Shown here: positions 1 through 8,774 of the stretch, in pieces | How the letters are laid out: every line of letters starts with the position of its first letter | How positions within the stretch are numbered: the first letter of the stretch is position 1 | Origin: Desulfobulbaceae bacterium | GTDB taxonomy: Bacteria > Desulfobacterota > Desulfobulbia > Desulfobulbales > Desulfocapsaceae | NCBI GenBank assembly: GCA_003249645.1 | Contig: QKIH01000116.1 | Span: 1-32,422 of the forward strand | Reading direction: 5' to 3' | DNA: 32,422 nt | Translations under genes and position numbers: made by a program | The notes under the pieces: model-generated | Told to the model about the DNA's origin: nothing | Databases searched by the model: none | The model's input: only the letters and a program-made list of their open reading frames with translations

Positions 1-1
1 T

Positions 2-1183
2 GTCAAAGAGCAACATGGTGAAGTCTTCCAGGACATTCAGGAATCCGGTCCTTTTGCATCCTGGAGCCATACCCATATCTTCAATCAAACTGAAGAGGGT
101 GCAAGGCTCACTGATTCGGTTGACTACCAGCTACCGCTGCATGCCATGCTGCCGGGTTTTCTCACTCGATTTGTTGAAAAAGAACTGACCCGCACCTTCA
201 AACACAGAGAAGAAGTGTTACGTCACGATCTTGACCTGCATAAGAGGTACAGCAACGCACCGATGACACTTCTTATTTCCGGATCAAGCGGTGTTGTCGG
301 CAGACATCTGGTCCCTTTTCTTACCACAGGCGGCCATACTGTCTATACCCTGGTGCGGCGAGCCGCCGACTCCCAGAAAAACGAGATCTACTGGAACCCT
401 GCAAAAGGTGAGATAGACAGCAAAAGCATCCCGAAGCTTGATGCGGTTATACATCTTGCAGGCGAATACATCGGCCTTGGCCGCTGGTCCGAAGAAAGAA
501 AAAAACGAGTTATTGACAGCCGTGTACAGGGAACCTCGCTTCTTGTGAAAACCATGGCCGAGCTTGAACACAAACCGAAAGTGTTTCTCAGCAGTTCCGC
601 CATCGGCTACTACGGTGACACAAAAACCGAACCCATTGATGAAAGCAGAGGAGCAGGGAGAGATTTTCTCTCTCAGGTCTGCTCTACCTGGGAAGAAAGC
701 GCCAAACCGGCTGAGAGTCTGGGCATCAGGACAGTAATCATGCGCATGGGAGTTGCCTTATCCTGCAAGGGCGGGGCCTTGGAAAAACTGGTAAAAGCGC
801 CTATCGGCTATGTCAGACGCTTCGGCAGCGGACAGCAGATGTTCAGCTGGCTGAGCATGGATGATTTATTAGGTGCAATCCTGCATTGTATAAAGACAGA
901 ATCTCTCTCCGGCCCGGTTAACATGGCCAGCCCCAACCCTGTCACCAATGAAGAGATGATCGGCACCATGGCAAGGCTCACCGGCCGCCCTTTTCTGCCG
1001 GGTGTGCCAGCCTTTATCCTGAAAATACTGTACGGCGATATGGCTCGAGAAATTCTCTTATCCGGCTGCCACGCACTGCCGAACAAACTCATCAATTCAG
1101 GTTTTGAGTTCTCGTACCTGACCCTTGCAGATACTTTGCGAAGCCAGCTTGGTATCTATAAAGAAGATTCTGACCACCCCTGA
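2..1183 (+). CDS. SRPBCC-TIGR01777 (YfcH-like) NAD-dependent epimerase, 5' end missing
   Basis: The frame is open from the first bases of the window, so the true start lies upstream. The first 60 or so visible residues resemble the end of a SRPBCC/polyketide-cyclase-like domain (WSHTHIF, then a DYQLPL-type strand and an amphipathic C-terminal helix). They run straight into an extended short-chain dehydrogenase of the TIGR01777/YfcH family. The Rossmann glycine motif SGSSGVVG lies near the methionine codon at 263, and SSSAIGYYG marks the Ser/Tyr active-site region. The family is an NAD(P)-binding sugar-epimerase-like group of unknown substrate, sometimes annotated as a cell-division inhibitor without good support. 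The SRPBCC-epimerase fusion is a recurrent architecture. An internal ATG at 146 would give only a truncated product and I do not favour it. A bidirectional terminator follows the stop codon. Confidence 0.85.
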   Translation, partial: VKEQHGEVFQDIQESGPFASWSHTHIFNQTEEGARLTDSVDYQLPLHAMLPGFLTRFVEKELTRTFKHREEVLRHDLDLHKRYSNAPMTLLISGSSGVVGRHLVPFLTTGGHTVYTLVRRAADSQKNEIYWNPAKGEIDSKSIPKLDAVIHLAGEYIGLGRWSEERKKRVIDSRVQGTSLLVKTMAELEHKPKVFLSSSAIGYYGDTKTEPIDESRGAGRDFLSQVCSTWEESAKPAESLGIRTVIMRMGVALSCKGGALEKLVKAPIGYVRRFGSGQQMFSWLSMDDLLGAILHCIKTESLSGPVNMASPNPVTNEEMIGTMARLTGRPFLPGVPAFILKILYGDMAREILLSGCHALPNKLINSGFEFSYLTLADTLRSQLGIYKEDSDHP

Positions 1184-1247
1184 TATCTGTGCATCCCGGA
1201 AGAGGACAAATCAGAAATCCGTTAGTACGGGGAGTAATTGCTGAAAA

Positions 1248-1280
1248 AAAAGGTCTGAACTCGAAAAGTCCAGACCTTTT
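1248..1280. terminator. Bidirectional intrinsic terminator
   Basis: A 14-bp inverted repeat with one mismatch (left arm 1248-1261, right arm 1267-1280) has a 5-nt loop CGAAA. It is flanked by an A run on the left (1244-1251) and a T-rich tail on the right (1277-1285). It sits between the convergent epimerase and outer-membrane protein genes, so it can end transcripts from both sides. Confidence 0.85.
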
Positions 1281-1316
1281 CTTTTCCCTTAACAAAAGGG
1301 TACGGTTCATACAGAA

Positions 1317-1994
1317 TTAGAATCGAAAGACTGCAGCCATACGGAAGGTATGTGCCGTAAGAGAAGTTTCAGCTGTATAACCCGGATAATAGGCGCTGCT
1401 GGCCGGGGCATCAATCATGTAGCTGTCGCTTCCGTAATCGTCATAGAGATATTCAAAACGAAAGGTAAGGCTGTCGTTGACAGCAAGCTCAGTACCGCAA
1501 CCGACTGTCCATCCCACCAGGGTGGAATCTTCTTCACCATAACCCCAATCAACGTCATCAGTCGTAATTTGAGCGATTGCAAGACCACCTGCAGCAAAGA
1601 AGAGTGCATTCTGCATTTGATACCCTAACTTCGCACGAATATGAGCATTCCACTTAAGGTCAAAGGATATGTAATTATTGTAGTAAGTCGATTCACCAGC
1701 ATCGAGGTCAGCTGTGCCGACACCGCCGTCAATTTCAAAACCCACCACATACTGCTCAACCTGATGATTGAAACCGGCGATTAATCCACCCTGAAATCCG
1801 TCAATATCGGCATCAAAATCACTTATGTTGTAATTTCGTTCATCGTAGTCAGCATTGCCCAGCAGCCATCCGGCATGTGCTCCTAAATAAGGACCAGACC
1901 AGTCTAGACCCATCTGCTCGTTCTGCGCCTCAGCCATCAGCGGCATAAGCAGCATGCCCAGTGTCAAAGAAGCAATCTTCATTTTTTTGCTCAT
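1317..1994 (-). CDS. Outer-membrane beta-barrel protein (Omp25/porin-like)
   Basis: The 225-residue product starts with a typical signal peptide: Lys-rich MSKKMK, a hydrophobic core, and a likely cleavage after AEA. The rest has alternating aromatic and polar segments typical of an 8-stranded barrel, and ends in FRMAAVFRF with a C-terminal Phe, the outer-membrane assembly signal. The opening WSGPYLGAHAGW motif is shared with small Omp25/RopB-like surface proteins. An upstream in-frame ATG at 2033 would add 13 residues before the signal peptide. I prefer the ATG at 1994 because a GGAAGGGAGA ribosome site lies just ahead of it. Low sequence complexity and D/Y-rich loops leave the function open: structural surface protein or small porin. 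Confidence 0.8.
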   Translation of the reverse strand: MSKKMKIASLTLGMLLMPLMAEAQNEQMGLDWSGPYLGAHAGWLLGNADYDERNYNISDFDADIDGFQGGLIAGFNHQVEQYVVGFEIDGGVGTADLDAGESTYYNNYISFDLKWNAHIRAKLGYQMQNALFFAAGGLAIAQITTDDVDWGYGEEDSTLVGWTVGCGTELAVNDSLTFRFEYLYDDYGSDSYMIDAPASSAYYPGYTAETSLTAHTFRMAAVFRF

Positions 1995-2281
1995 TTTCAG
2001 TCTCCCTTCCAAGTGAATAAACGGGGTTTTCACAATTGTTCAACCGGCAATCAATCGCAAGAGTAAGTTCTCTCTCAAGAATCTACTCGTAATACTCTAA
2101 CATCAATACACTTTCTAAAACAACGAGAATTTCAACAAGCTGTTTATCCTGCTCGATCCTATCTGCCTGATAGTGTTTTCTTCATATCAGGGCAGCTAAT
2201 TTCTGTAGAGCAGATTTGGATAAGGATCATAATTAAAGCAGCCGAACTGTACCTCTGGTGCGTTTTCTTTGAGAAAAAAAA

Positions 2282-3622
2282 TCACTCCCGATGCAGGGTA
2301 GTCTTCATCCACTGAATAACTGCAGAAAGATAATTTCCCTCTTTTTTCTGATCCTTCTTCTCGAACCATCCAAGCTCGGCAAACAGTGAAAGATTCCACA
2401 GTGATCCGCCGAAACCCTCATGGAGCAGCATCAGTTCCGCCTGCTGAAGGGCGTTGAGGGAGTCCTTTTGCGAGTCGCGGGTAAAAATCGTGACATTCCC
2501 ATCCATAGAGGCGGCAATTGCAATGGAGCCCGGCTGATCATAGGCAAACTGGGCTGCAGACTGATGTCTGGTACCGCCAAGGGCTGTGAATTTGCCTTCG
2601 ATCCCTGATTCTGATTCAAAAGGATTGAGCAGCTGCATGGCCGTCGATGTCGCATCAACGTTGATCGGCCTTATCTTTGCACCGAAGCAGTAGACATAAC
2701 GGTCAAAATTCATCACCAGAGCACCGTCAACGGCGGTCAACCGGGCAATCCTGTTGCACTGCTGCTGAATTTTCTGCCAGCTGTCAACCCAATCCTTCTG
2801 GTGAGGAAGATTCATCTCCTCAATCATCCTCGTAATCTGGTCAAGACCTTCATATTCTTCTTTCTGAAAAGGCATCTGCCTCGAGTCGACATCGAGAAAG
2901 TTTGCCCCGCCGGTGTATCTGATAGGCGCCTTAATCGACGGGCTCCAGTTTTGGTTTTCTGGGACAATCAATATAGTGCCGCCACGGCCGTGAGCCCGCA
3001 TCTGCTGAGCGATTTTTAAAATAGCGTTATACCGGAGCAGATTAATGATCGCAATTTCGTCAGCTTTTGCCTCGGCAGCGATCTTTGCCATCATCGACTG
3101 CATAATGATCTTGTGATCAAGAAATACCGCCGCATTACCGGTTACTGCGGCAATGCTTCTGCCGCTGAAGAGGATAAGAATCCTGCCGGGGCCTAATACC
3201 TGTACCCAGAAATCAGGTTTAATCAGCTCGTATGGTGCTGAAGTGAACCCCCAAATTTTCAGGTCGCCTGTCTCATCAGGCCAGATACCGATATCCGATT
3301 TTGGATTCTCAAGGGCCGGACCGAGCTTGACCAGAGTTTTCGCTGTCAGTTCAAGAGGGATATCAAAACGAAAGGTATCTGATGTATTATTAACCGGGTT
3401 CAAAATAAGCGAGGCCGTCACAGAATTACCTTCTTCTGTTGCAAAACTGGCCCAGTAGGCAACATCTAATATCTTTGCCAGCTGATCACGGGTCGGAATA
3501 TTGCCTTTAAGAAAAACCGACTGAAACATTGCACCGGTACTGCTGCTCTCCTGCGGTGCACTGATCCGGTCAAATAATTGCTGAATAAACTGTTCATTAA
3601 GCTGAAATGCTGGGTTAGCCAT
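2282..3622 (-). CDS. DisA/DAC-domain protein, putative diadenylate cyclase with N-terminal sensor region
   Basis: The product has 446 residues. The C-terminal third (about 295-400) carries the two hallmarks of the DisA_N diadenylate cyclase fold: a DGA motif (TAVDGALVMNF) and a GTRHQSA motif matching the GTRHRxA nucleotide-binding signature. These are followed by strands ending in SMDGNVTIF. Such domains condense two ATP into c-di-AMP. The usual RHR triplet reads RHQ here, so activity is likely but not certain. The N-terminal region (about 1-280) has no helix-hairpin-helix DNA-scanning domain and no membrane segments. It probably corresponds to one of the soluble sensor regions found before DAC domains (I recall the name DACNV, not verified). 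The gene stands alone, divergent from nothing obvious, with a weak ribosome site. Confidence 0.7.
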   Translation of the reverse strand: MANPAFQLNEQFIQQLFDRISAPQESSSTGAMFQSVFLKGNIPTRDQLAKILDVAYWASFATEEGNSVTASLILNPVNNTSDTFRFDIPLELTAKTLVKLGPALENPKSDIGIWPDETGDLKIWGFTSAPYELIKPDFWVQVLGPGRILILFSGRSIAAVTGNAAVFLDHKIIMQSMMAKIAAEAKADEIAIINLLRYNAILKIAQQMRAHGRGGTILIVPENQNWSPSIKAPIRYTGGANFLDVDSRQMPFQKEEYEGLDQITRMIEEMNLPHQKDWVDSWQKIQQQCNRIARLTAVDGALVMNFDRYVYCFGAKIRPINVDATSTAMQLLNPFESESGIEGKFTALGGTRHQSAAQFAYDQPGSIAIAASMDGNVTIFTRDSQKDSLNALQQAELMLLHEGFGGSLWNLSLFAELGWFEKKDQKKEGNYLSAVIQWMKTTLHRE

Positions 3623-3915
3623 AGTGTGACGCTTGCCTTGAGAGAGAAAATGGATATCTGAGAAGCATTGTAATAACCGCCACAGTGATACGTAGTCACT
3701 TTTTTAGAAAAAACAATTCCTCCATATTTACCGTAACAAAAGATATTCAGGTACAATCCTAACTGAAACGATATGTTTTTCCTATTCATTTTATACCCTC
3801 TTCAGGCAAAGGCCTTCTCCACAAAGCTTTCTGAACTCCTCAATGCAATAACCTGTTCTGACAACACTTATTCTATGTTCTGCATGCTTACTCCATTCCA
3901 TGGGCCGAATTACCA

Positions 3916-4896
3916 TCAGGATCCGGACCCTGTTTTACCATTAATGGGTATTACTGCTGATCGGGACACCAGCTGCGTTTGTATTTCAAGAATGCTCAGC
4001 CAGAAGACTGCGCCGATAATCAGAACACTTCCACACCATTGACATCGGCTCAAGCTCTCTCCAAGAAGCAGGTAAGCCCAGACGATTGTCAGCACGGGCT
4101 CGGCTGTCAACAGTATATTAACTGTAGAAGCAGGCAGACCTGATAAGGCCATGTTCAGAAAGGCAAAGCCGAACAGAGTCGGCCCAATCGCCAAAAGCAG
4201 CAGCAACATCCACCAGTCTAAGCTCACCCGAGGGAAAAAAGCCCAGCTACCTGCAGGCTCCATCACTTTTCCTGCAACCATTACCGCCGCCAGCCATAAC
4301 GTCGCGAAGAAAAAGGTGTAAAACAGCATGGTCCAGGGATTATAGGCTTGCGACATTTTCATGCGACCGCCTACACTGTACAGGGAATAGGCAAATCCTG
4401 AAAACACTCCACATCCCACTGCAGCCAGATTCCCCCTCCAGAAACTCAAAGCAGTATTTCCTGCAATCAGGATGATCCCTACAATGGCAAGAATAGCGAT
4501 AAAAATTTTTGCCCATGTTATCCGCTCATTGAAGATCAGATGACCAAGCAGCAGGGAAAAGAAAACGGAAAGATAAACCAGAACAGTTGCCACCGCCGCC
4601 CCGTTATACAGAACCGACAGCGTCCAGGAAATGTTAAACATCGCAAGCACAAGCCCAAAACCTGCAAAAAAGTACAGATCCTTTTTCCTGATTTCTGTTA
4701 ACATCGGATAAAACAGTTCAAGAAAAACCCCGAGCAGCAGGCAGAGCATAGTATTACGCCAGAATGCGATACACACAGGAGAGACCGTGTAGTTTGTCAA
4801 AAGATAGCGAAGCAATATACCAGTCGTAGATAACAGCAGAATTGCCATACCGGCATAGCCTCCAGCCGCCCCTTCACCCTTTATCCAGTTTGCCAT
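3916..4896 (-). CDS. DMT-superfamily (EamA) transporter
   Basis: The 326-residue protein has about ten hydrophobic helices arranged as two EamA repeats (roughly residues 14-150 and 160-300). This is the standard plan for drug/metabolite exporters of the inner membrane. Motifs such as FWRNTMLCLLLG in the first repeat and LTAEPVLTIVWAYLLLGE in the second (the conserved E-P-V segment) are typical. The ATG at 4896 is preceded by AGAGGG at good spacing. The gene is divergent from a MocR regulator, a pairing usually seen when the regulator controls an amino-acid or vitamin-related exporter. The substrate cannot be read from the sequence. Confidence 0.85.
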   Translation of the reverse strand: MANWIKGEGAAGGYAGMAILLLSTTGILLRYLLTNYTVSPVCIAFWRNTMLCLLLGVFLELFYPMLTEIRKKDLYFFAGFGLVLAMFNISWTLSVLYNGAAVATVLVYLSVFFSLLLGHLIFNERITWAKIFIAILAIVGIILIAGNTALSFWRGNLAAVGCGVFSGFAYSLYSVGGRMKMSQAYNPWTMLFYTFFFATLWLAAVMVAGKVMEPAGSWAFFPRVSLDWWMLLLLLAIGPTLFGFAFLNMALSGLPASTVNILLTAEPVLTIVWAYLLLGESLSRCQWCGSVLIIGAVFWLSILEIQTQLVSRSAVIPINGKTGSGS

Positions 4897-5003
4897 TGTT
4901 CAACCCTCTGTAATTTTTTTTTGCTTTGTGCCTCATGAGCTGTTTGCTTCTCGCTCACGACACGCAGAGGAAAACATAGCAGACTATTGACCCCGCATTA
5001 AGA

Positions 5004-5065
5004 TCCAATTATACTGATATTTGATCAGTCCAATAAGCAACCTTAATCGATTGGATGGGTCCAAT
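5004..5065. promoter_or_regulatory. Candidate MocR operator: repeated TCCAAT boxes
   Basis: The space between the divergent exporter and regulator contains TCCAAT at 5004-5009, 5029-5034 and 5060-5065, plus its reverse complement ATTGGA at 5050-5055. The first and third copies share the longer word TCCAATTATA. The last two form an inverted pair, ATTGGA-TGGG-TCCAAT. MocR/GabR-family regulators typically bind repeated sites in the intergenic space beside their own gene, so these are the best operator candidates here. Binding is inferred. Confidence 0.5.
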
Positions 5066-5098
5066 TATATAAAAATAGCCATAAAGAATATAGCCAAT

Positions 5099-6562
5099 AT
5101 GCATATTGAACTCGACCGCAACCATACGCTGCCCATTTATCGACAAATTGAAAATCACCTGAGAAAAGCCATCGAAAACGGTTCTCTCAAGACAGGGACA
5201 AAGCTGCCGCCCATAAGAAACATGGCAAGCGACCTCGGCATAAACCGTATTACCGTCGAGACGGCATACCAATATCTGGAAGCTGACGGTCTGATAGAGA
5301 AAAAGACCGGGAGCGGAACCTTCGTGCTGCCGGTTCATGGACGTAAAACGAAACGCCGGGAAGAAGAAACGGCCTGGCCGCATTGGCAGTTCGGCCCTTT
5401 AGGAAAAATCAAGATCGAAAACTTGAACAGGCTTGAAGATCAGCTGCAGCTTGAACAGCATGATTCACCAATAACCTTTTCAAGTGGAATCGGTGACCCG
5501 ACCCTTTTCCCGATCGAGGATTTCGGCAAAACCCTGCAACGTGTAATAAGGCGCGACGGCGTTTTCAGCCTGATCTACGGAGAACCGAACGGTTACCTGC
5601 CACTCAGGGAAACGATAAGCCAGATACTAGCCGCTCGAGGCCAACAGTTTGCGCCCTCGGATATCCTGATCACCACCGGCTCCCAGCAGGCAATAACCCT
5701 GGTCAGCCTGCTGATCCTCAAGCCGGGTGATACGGTCATTGTCGAAAACCCGACCTATTCCGGTGCCAGCGACCTTTTCAAAGCCTTCCACGCCAACGTT
5801 ATCGGCATTGACATGGACAAGGAAGGAATGAAAGTGGAAAGCCTTGAAGAACAGCTCAGGATCTTTCACCCCAAATTGATCTACACGATCCCTAATTACA
5901 ACAATCCTACCGGCATAAGCATGTCCGGATACAGACGGAGAATGCTGCTTGATCTTGCTGAAAGATACAATGTCCCCATCCTGGAAGACGATTACGTCGG
6001 CGATCTCCGATACGATGGCGTATCTCTGCCCACCCTCAAATCATTGGACCGCGTCGGCCAGGTAATATACATCTCGACCTTTTCCAAATTGCTGATGGCT
6101 GATATCAGGGTTGGCTACATCATCTCTGAAGGACCGATCTACGAGAAACTCGTCAACCTCAAATGCCTCAACGACCTCGCCACGCCCAACCTTTTCCAGC
6201 GCGCCCTCAACGCCTATCTTTCCGTCGGTCGATACCAGGCTCACATCAAGAAACTGACCAGGGTCTACAGAAAACGAAGGGATTTTGCGCTCAATGCTGT
6301 CGAGTCTATCTTCGGCCAGCAGGCCTGCCGCGACACGCCTAAAGGCGGGTTCTTTCTCTGGCTCGGCCTGAAAGACATTAAAGACGAGAAGCTGCTTGAG
6401 AATAACTGCAGAAAAAACGGCGTCTATTTCGGTCGGTCCTACCAGCTTCTCTCCCACCCTGAGCTTACCTTTTTGAGGATGAATTTTGCAGCGCATCCTG
6501 AAGCCAATATTGAAAAAGGTTTGTCCAGATTAAAAAAGAGCCTTGCCGACAGCCGCTGCTAA
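5099..6562 (+). CDS. MocR/GabR-family transcriptional regulator (GntR HTH + aminotransferase domain)
   Basis: Residues 1-75 (487 in total) form a GntR winged helix (PIYRQIENHLRKAI, then LPPIRNMASDLGINRITVETAY and GSGTFV). After a linker comes a fold-type-I aminotransferase-like domain. It carries the PLP lysine in STFSK, the NPTG motif (PNYNNPTGISM) and the EDDY segment. MocR proteins use PLP and an amine or amino-acid effector to control adjacent genes, here most likely the divergent DMT exporter. A longer reading from a TTG at 5021 exists, but it would run through the repeated TCCAAT boxes and has no ribosome site. The ATG at 5099 is followed directly by the conserved N-terminus and is preferred. 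Confidence 0.85.
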   Translation: MHIELDRNHTLPIYRQIENHLRKAIENGSLKTGTKLPPIRNMASDLGINRITVETAYQYLEADGLIEKKTGSGTFVLPVHGRKTKRREEETAWPHWQFGPLGKIKIENLNRLEDQLQLEQHDSPITFSSGIGDPTLFPIEDFGKTLQRVIRRDGVFSLIYGEPNGYLPLRETISQILAARGQQFAPSDILITTGSQQAITLVSLLILKPGDTVIVENPTYSGASDLFKAFHANVIGIDMDKEGMKVESLEEQLRIFHPKLIYTIPNYNNPTGISMSGYRRRMLLDLAERYNVPILEDDYVGDLRYDGVSLPTLKSLDRVGQVIYISTFSKLLMADIRVGYIISEGPIYEKLVNLKCLNDLATPNLFQRALNAYLSVGRYQAHIKKLTRVYRKRRDFALNAVESIFGQQACRDTPKGGFFLWLGLKDIKDEKLLENNCRKNGVYFGRSYQLLSHPELTFLRMNFAAHPEANIEKGLSRLKKSLADSRC

Positions 6563-6600
6563 TTGGTATCGCTATAGTCGTTGAAGACACCCGTGTTTTA

Positions 6601-6650
6601 CCTGTTTTGAAGAAGCAGATGCTGTTTGGCAGATCTGCTCTCTAAACAGG
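6601..6650 (+). terminator. Nested inverted repeat after the MocR gene
   Basis: Two nested arms are visible: CCTGTTT (6601-6607) with AAACAGG (6644-6650), and inside them AGCAGAT (6614-6620) with ATCTGCT (6633-6639). No uninterrupted T tract follows directly, so this may be a weak or factor-assisted terminator, or a leader structure. I saw no match to a known riboswitch fold. Confidence 0.35.
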
Positions 6651-6698
6651 ATTTCAGGTACCGGCTATTTTCTACAATTTCAAAAAGCATTTTTTTGT

Positions 6699-6727
6699 TT
6701 GACACACGATTATCAAATTAGTATTAC
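6699..6727 (+). promoter_or_regulatory. Sigma70-type promoter of the nickel/cobalt transporter operon
   Basis: TTGACA at 6699-6704, a 17-bp spacer and TATTAC at 6722-6727 give a perfect -35 box and a good -10 box about 100 bases before the start of the transporter gene. Transcription would begin near 6734. Confidence 0.6.
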
Positions 6728-6759
6728 TCACTGTGTTACAAATTCCCATTAAGTGTTAC
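6721..6759. promoter_or_regulatory. GTGTTAC repeats, candidate nickel-regulator operator
   Basis: Two copies of GTGTTAC lie at 6733-6739 and 6753-6759, separated by 13 bases; a related GTATTAC at 6721-6727 overlaps the -10 box. As I recall, the deltaproteobacterial NikR site is GTGTTAC-N13/14-GTAACAC. The half-site word and the spacing match, but the second copy is in direct rather than inverted orientation. The position over the -10 box and expected transcription start suits a repressor. No nikR gene is visible in the window. Confidence 0.4.
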
Positions 6760-6827
6760 CATCAATATTCATTCTGGTATTGTCTTTTTCTATAACACCG
6801 GAAACAACAGCAAGGGGGGCCTTAATT

Positions 6828-7865
6828 ATGCACATGGCAGACGCGCTTCTTTCGCCGGCAGTTGGCGGAACAATGTGGGTTGCAACCGCATCAACAATTG
6901 CTTTTTGCGCAAAAAAAATCCAGATGAATCTGGATGACCGCAAGATTCCACTGATGGGGGTTCTCGGTGCCTTCATCTTTGCCGCACAGATGATCAACTT
7001 TACAATCCCAGCAACCGGTTCTTCAGGCCATCTTGGTGGAGGAATGATATTAGCGATCCTTCTGGGACCGTATGCCGCATTCCTGACTATTGCCTCAGTC
7101 CTGACCGTGCAGGCGCTGTTTTTTGCCGACGGCGGCCTCCTTGCTCTAGGCTGCAATATCTTTAACCTTGGTGTTTTTCCATGCTTTATAGCCTATCCTC
7201 TCATCTATAAACCCATAGTGGGAAACAACCCGACGCCAATGAAAATAGGCATAGGAGCGACCCTGGCAGGCATAGTCGGCCTCCAGCTAGGTGCTTTAGG
7301 CGTAGTGGTTGAGACTGTCTTATCAGGGATTTCTGAACTACCGCTTTCCAGTTTTCTCTCTGTCATGCTGCCGATCCACCTTGCAATCGGACTGGTTGAA
7401 GGTCTTGTCACTACCGCTGTGGTGACCTTTGTCTGGAAGGCCCGCCCTGAAATCCTCGATATCTCAAGCCAGGCAGAAGCTGCCGGCAAGTTTTCAATTA
7501 AAAACGTTCTTGCCGGGCTCGGGATTGCCGCGGTTATTACCGGAGGAGCCTTATCATGGTTTGCCTCATCTTCACCGGACGGCCTTGAATGGTCAATGTT
7601 CCGGGTCTCAGGCAGTGAAGAGTTGGAAACGCCGAGAGATGGCATCCACCACGTGCTTGCTTCTTTGCAGGAAAAGACTTCCATCCTTCCTGATTACGGC
7701 TTTAAAGCAACAGAAACAGAAGAAACCGCTTCTGAAAAGCCCGCCTCTTCCTGGCCGGCTGTCGACGCTGGAACATCGACCTCAGGTCTTGTGGGAGGCG
7801 GCTTGACCCTGGTTCTGGCAGCATTTATCGGCATGCTTTTCAAGCGCCGCAAACAGGAACGATGA
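6828..7865 (+). CDS. nikMN: Energy-coupling-factor nickel/cobalt transporter, NikM-NikN (CbiM-PDGLE) fusion
   Basis: The 345-residue membrane protein begins MHMADALLSPAVGG, the CbiM/NikM N-terminus, in which the free amino end and His2 help bind the metal. About six to seven helices follow. Near residue 250 comes the PDGLE motif of a fused NikN/CbiN-like part, followed by a periplasmic stretch and a final transmembrane helix ending in a positively charged tail (FKRRKQER). The ATG at 6828 is chosen over longer readings because it gives the required N-terminus and follows a purine-rich AAGGGGGG. This is the substrate-binding component that passes Ni2+ or Co2+ to the ECF module encoded next. Nickel is favoured because of the hydrogenase genes in the window; cobalt cannot be excluded. 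Confidence 0.88.
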   Translation: MHMADALLSPAVGGTMWVATASTIAFCAKKIQMNLDDRKIPLMGVLGAFIFAAQMINFTIPATGSSGHLGGGMILAILLGPYAAFLTIASVLTVQALFFADGGLLALGCNIFNLGVFPCFIAYPLIYKPIVGNNPTPMKIGIGATLAGIVGLQLGALGVVVETVLSGISELPLSSFLSVMLPIHLAIGLVEGLVTTAVVTFVWKARPEILDISSQAEAAGKFSIKNVLAGLGIAAVITGGALSWFASSSPDGLEWSMFRVSGSEELETPRDGIHHVLASLQEKTSILPDYGFKATETEETASEKPASSWPAVDAGTSTSGLVGGGLTLVLAAFIGMLFKRRKQER

Positions 7866-7964
7866 ACAGACTGATATAAACTCAAGAAACTTGTCTTCAA
7901 GGGGCAGTGATGGTAATGTGCCGTCTCTGCCCATTTTTTTGCTATTTTTTCAGGAGTCGTCTGC

Positions 7965-8774
7965 ATGGCCAAAATCGAGTCAGCTTTTTTTGATCTGAGC
8001 TATCTGGAAAATCTGGCCAGCCAAAGTTCATCCGTTCACAGGCTCGATCCCCGTATAAAGGTGCTTCTTTCTGCCGCATTTGTTGTCTGTGTAGTTTCCT
8101 TTGATAAATACGTAATTTCTGCAATGCTCCCTTTCGGTCTCTTTCTCCTTGTGGTTGCAGGCATTGCCAATATCCCCATCGATTTTATCATCAAGAAGCT
8201 GATAGTTGTTTCCCCCTTCGCGATCATGGTGGGGATATTCAACCCGCTTCTTGATCAGCAGATTATCATGCATCTGGGTTCTGTGAACATCTCCGGGGGT
8301 TTTGTTTCATTTTTCTCAATTCTGCTCCGGTTCAGCCTGACGGTAAGTGCCATGCTTATTCTCATCGCAACCACAGGCTTCAACAGTGTTTGCATGGCCA
8401 TGGTCAAACTCGGCATGCCCAAGATCTTTGCAGTGCAGCTGCTGATGCTCTACCGCTATATATTTGTCTTCATCGACGAAGGAATGCGCATGTTTCAGGC
8501 CCGGACACTGCGTTCTTTCAAGAAACGGAGCATGGGAGTAAAAACATTCTCCTATATTATCGGCCAAATGCTGCTGCGCACCATTGACAGAGCACAACGA
8601 ATCCATCTGGCCATGCTGTGCAGAGGCTTTGACGGCACAATCAGGATCAGACAAACAATTAAAATAACTGCCAAAGACGTCGTCTTTCTGATTATTGGTC
8701 TGTTGATACTGCTGTTCATGCGAAAATATAATATCCCGTTACTGCTCGGGACTGTTTTTACAGGAATTTCATAA
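7965..8774 (+). CDS. nikQ: ECF transporter transmembrane protein NikQ/CbiQ
   Basis: The 269-residue protein is the EcfT-type coupling subunit. It has hydrophobic helices in the first two thirds and the two cytoplasmic Ala-Arg motifs that contact the ATPase (ARTLRSF near residue 180 and CRGFDG near residue 225). The N-terminal VHRLDPRIKVL stretch is also characteristic. The ATG follows AGGAG at normal spacing. It lies about 100 bases after nikMN and its stop overlaps the next start as TAATG, so the three genes form one translationally coupled unit. Confidence 0.9.
   Translation: MAKIESAFFDLSYLENLASQSSSVHRLDPRIKVLLSAAFVVCVVSFDKYVISAMLPFGLFLLVVAGIANIPIDFIIKKLIVVSPFAIMVGIFNPLLDQQIIMHLGSVNISGGFVSFFSILLRFSLTVSAMLILIATTGFNSVCMAMVKLGMPKIFAVQLLMLYRYIFVFIDEGMRMFQARTLRSFKKRSMGVKTFSYIIGQMLLRTIDRAQRIHLAMLCRGFDGTIRIRQTIKITAKDVVFLIIGLLILLFMRKYNIPLLLGTVFTGIS

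Noticed and set aside
5021-5098. TTG start 26 codons upstream for the MocR regulator
   Set aside because: The extension is built from the repeated TCCAAT operator-like boxes, lacks a ribosome site and adds nothing to the domain.
6562-6827. Cobalamin or nickel/cobalt riboswitch before nikMN
   Set aside because: I could not find the conserved core motifs of either class; only an inverted repeat and a promoter with repeats are visible.
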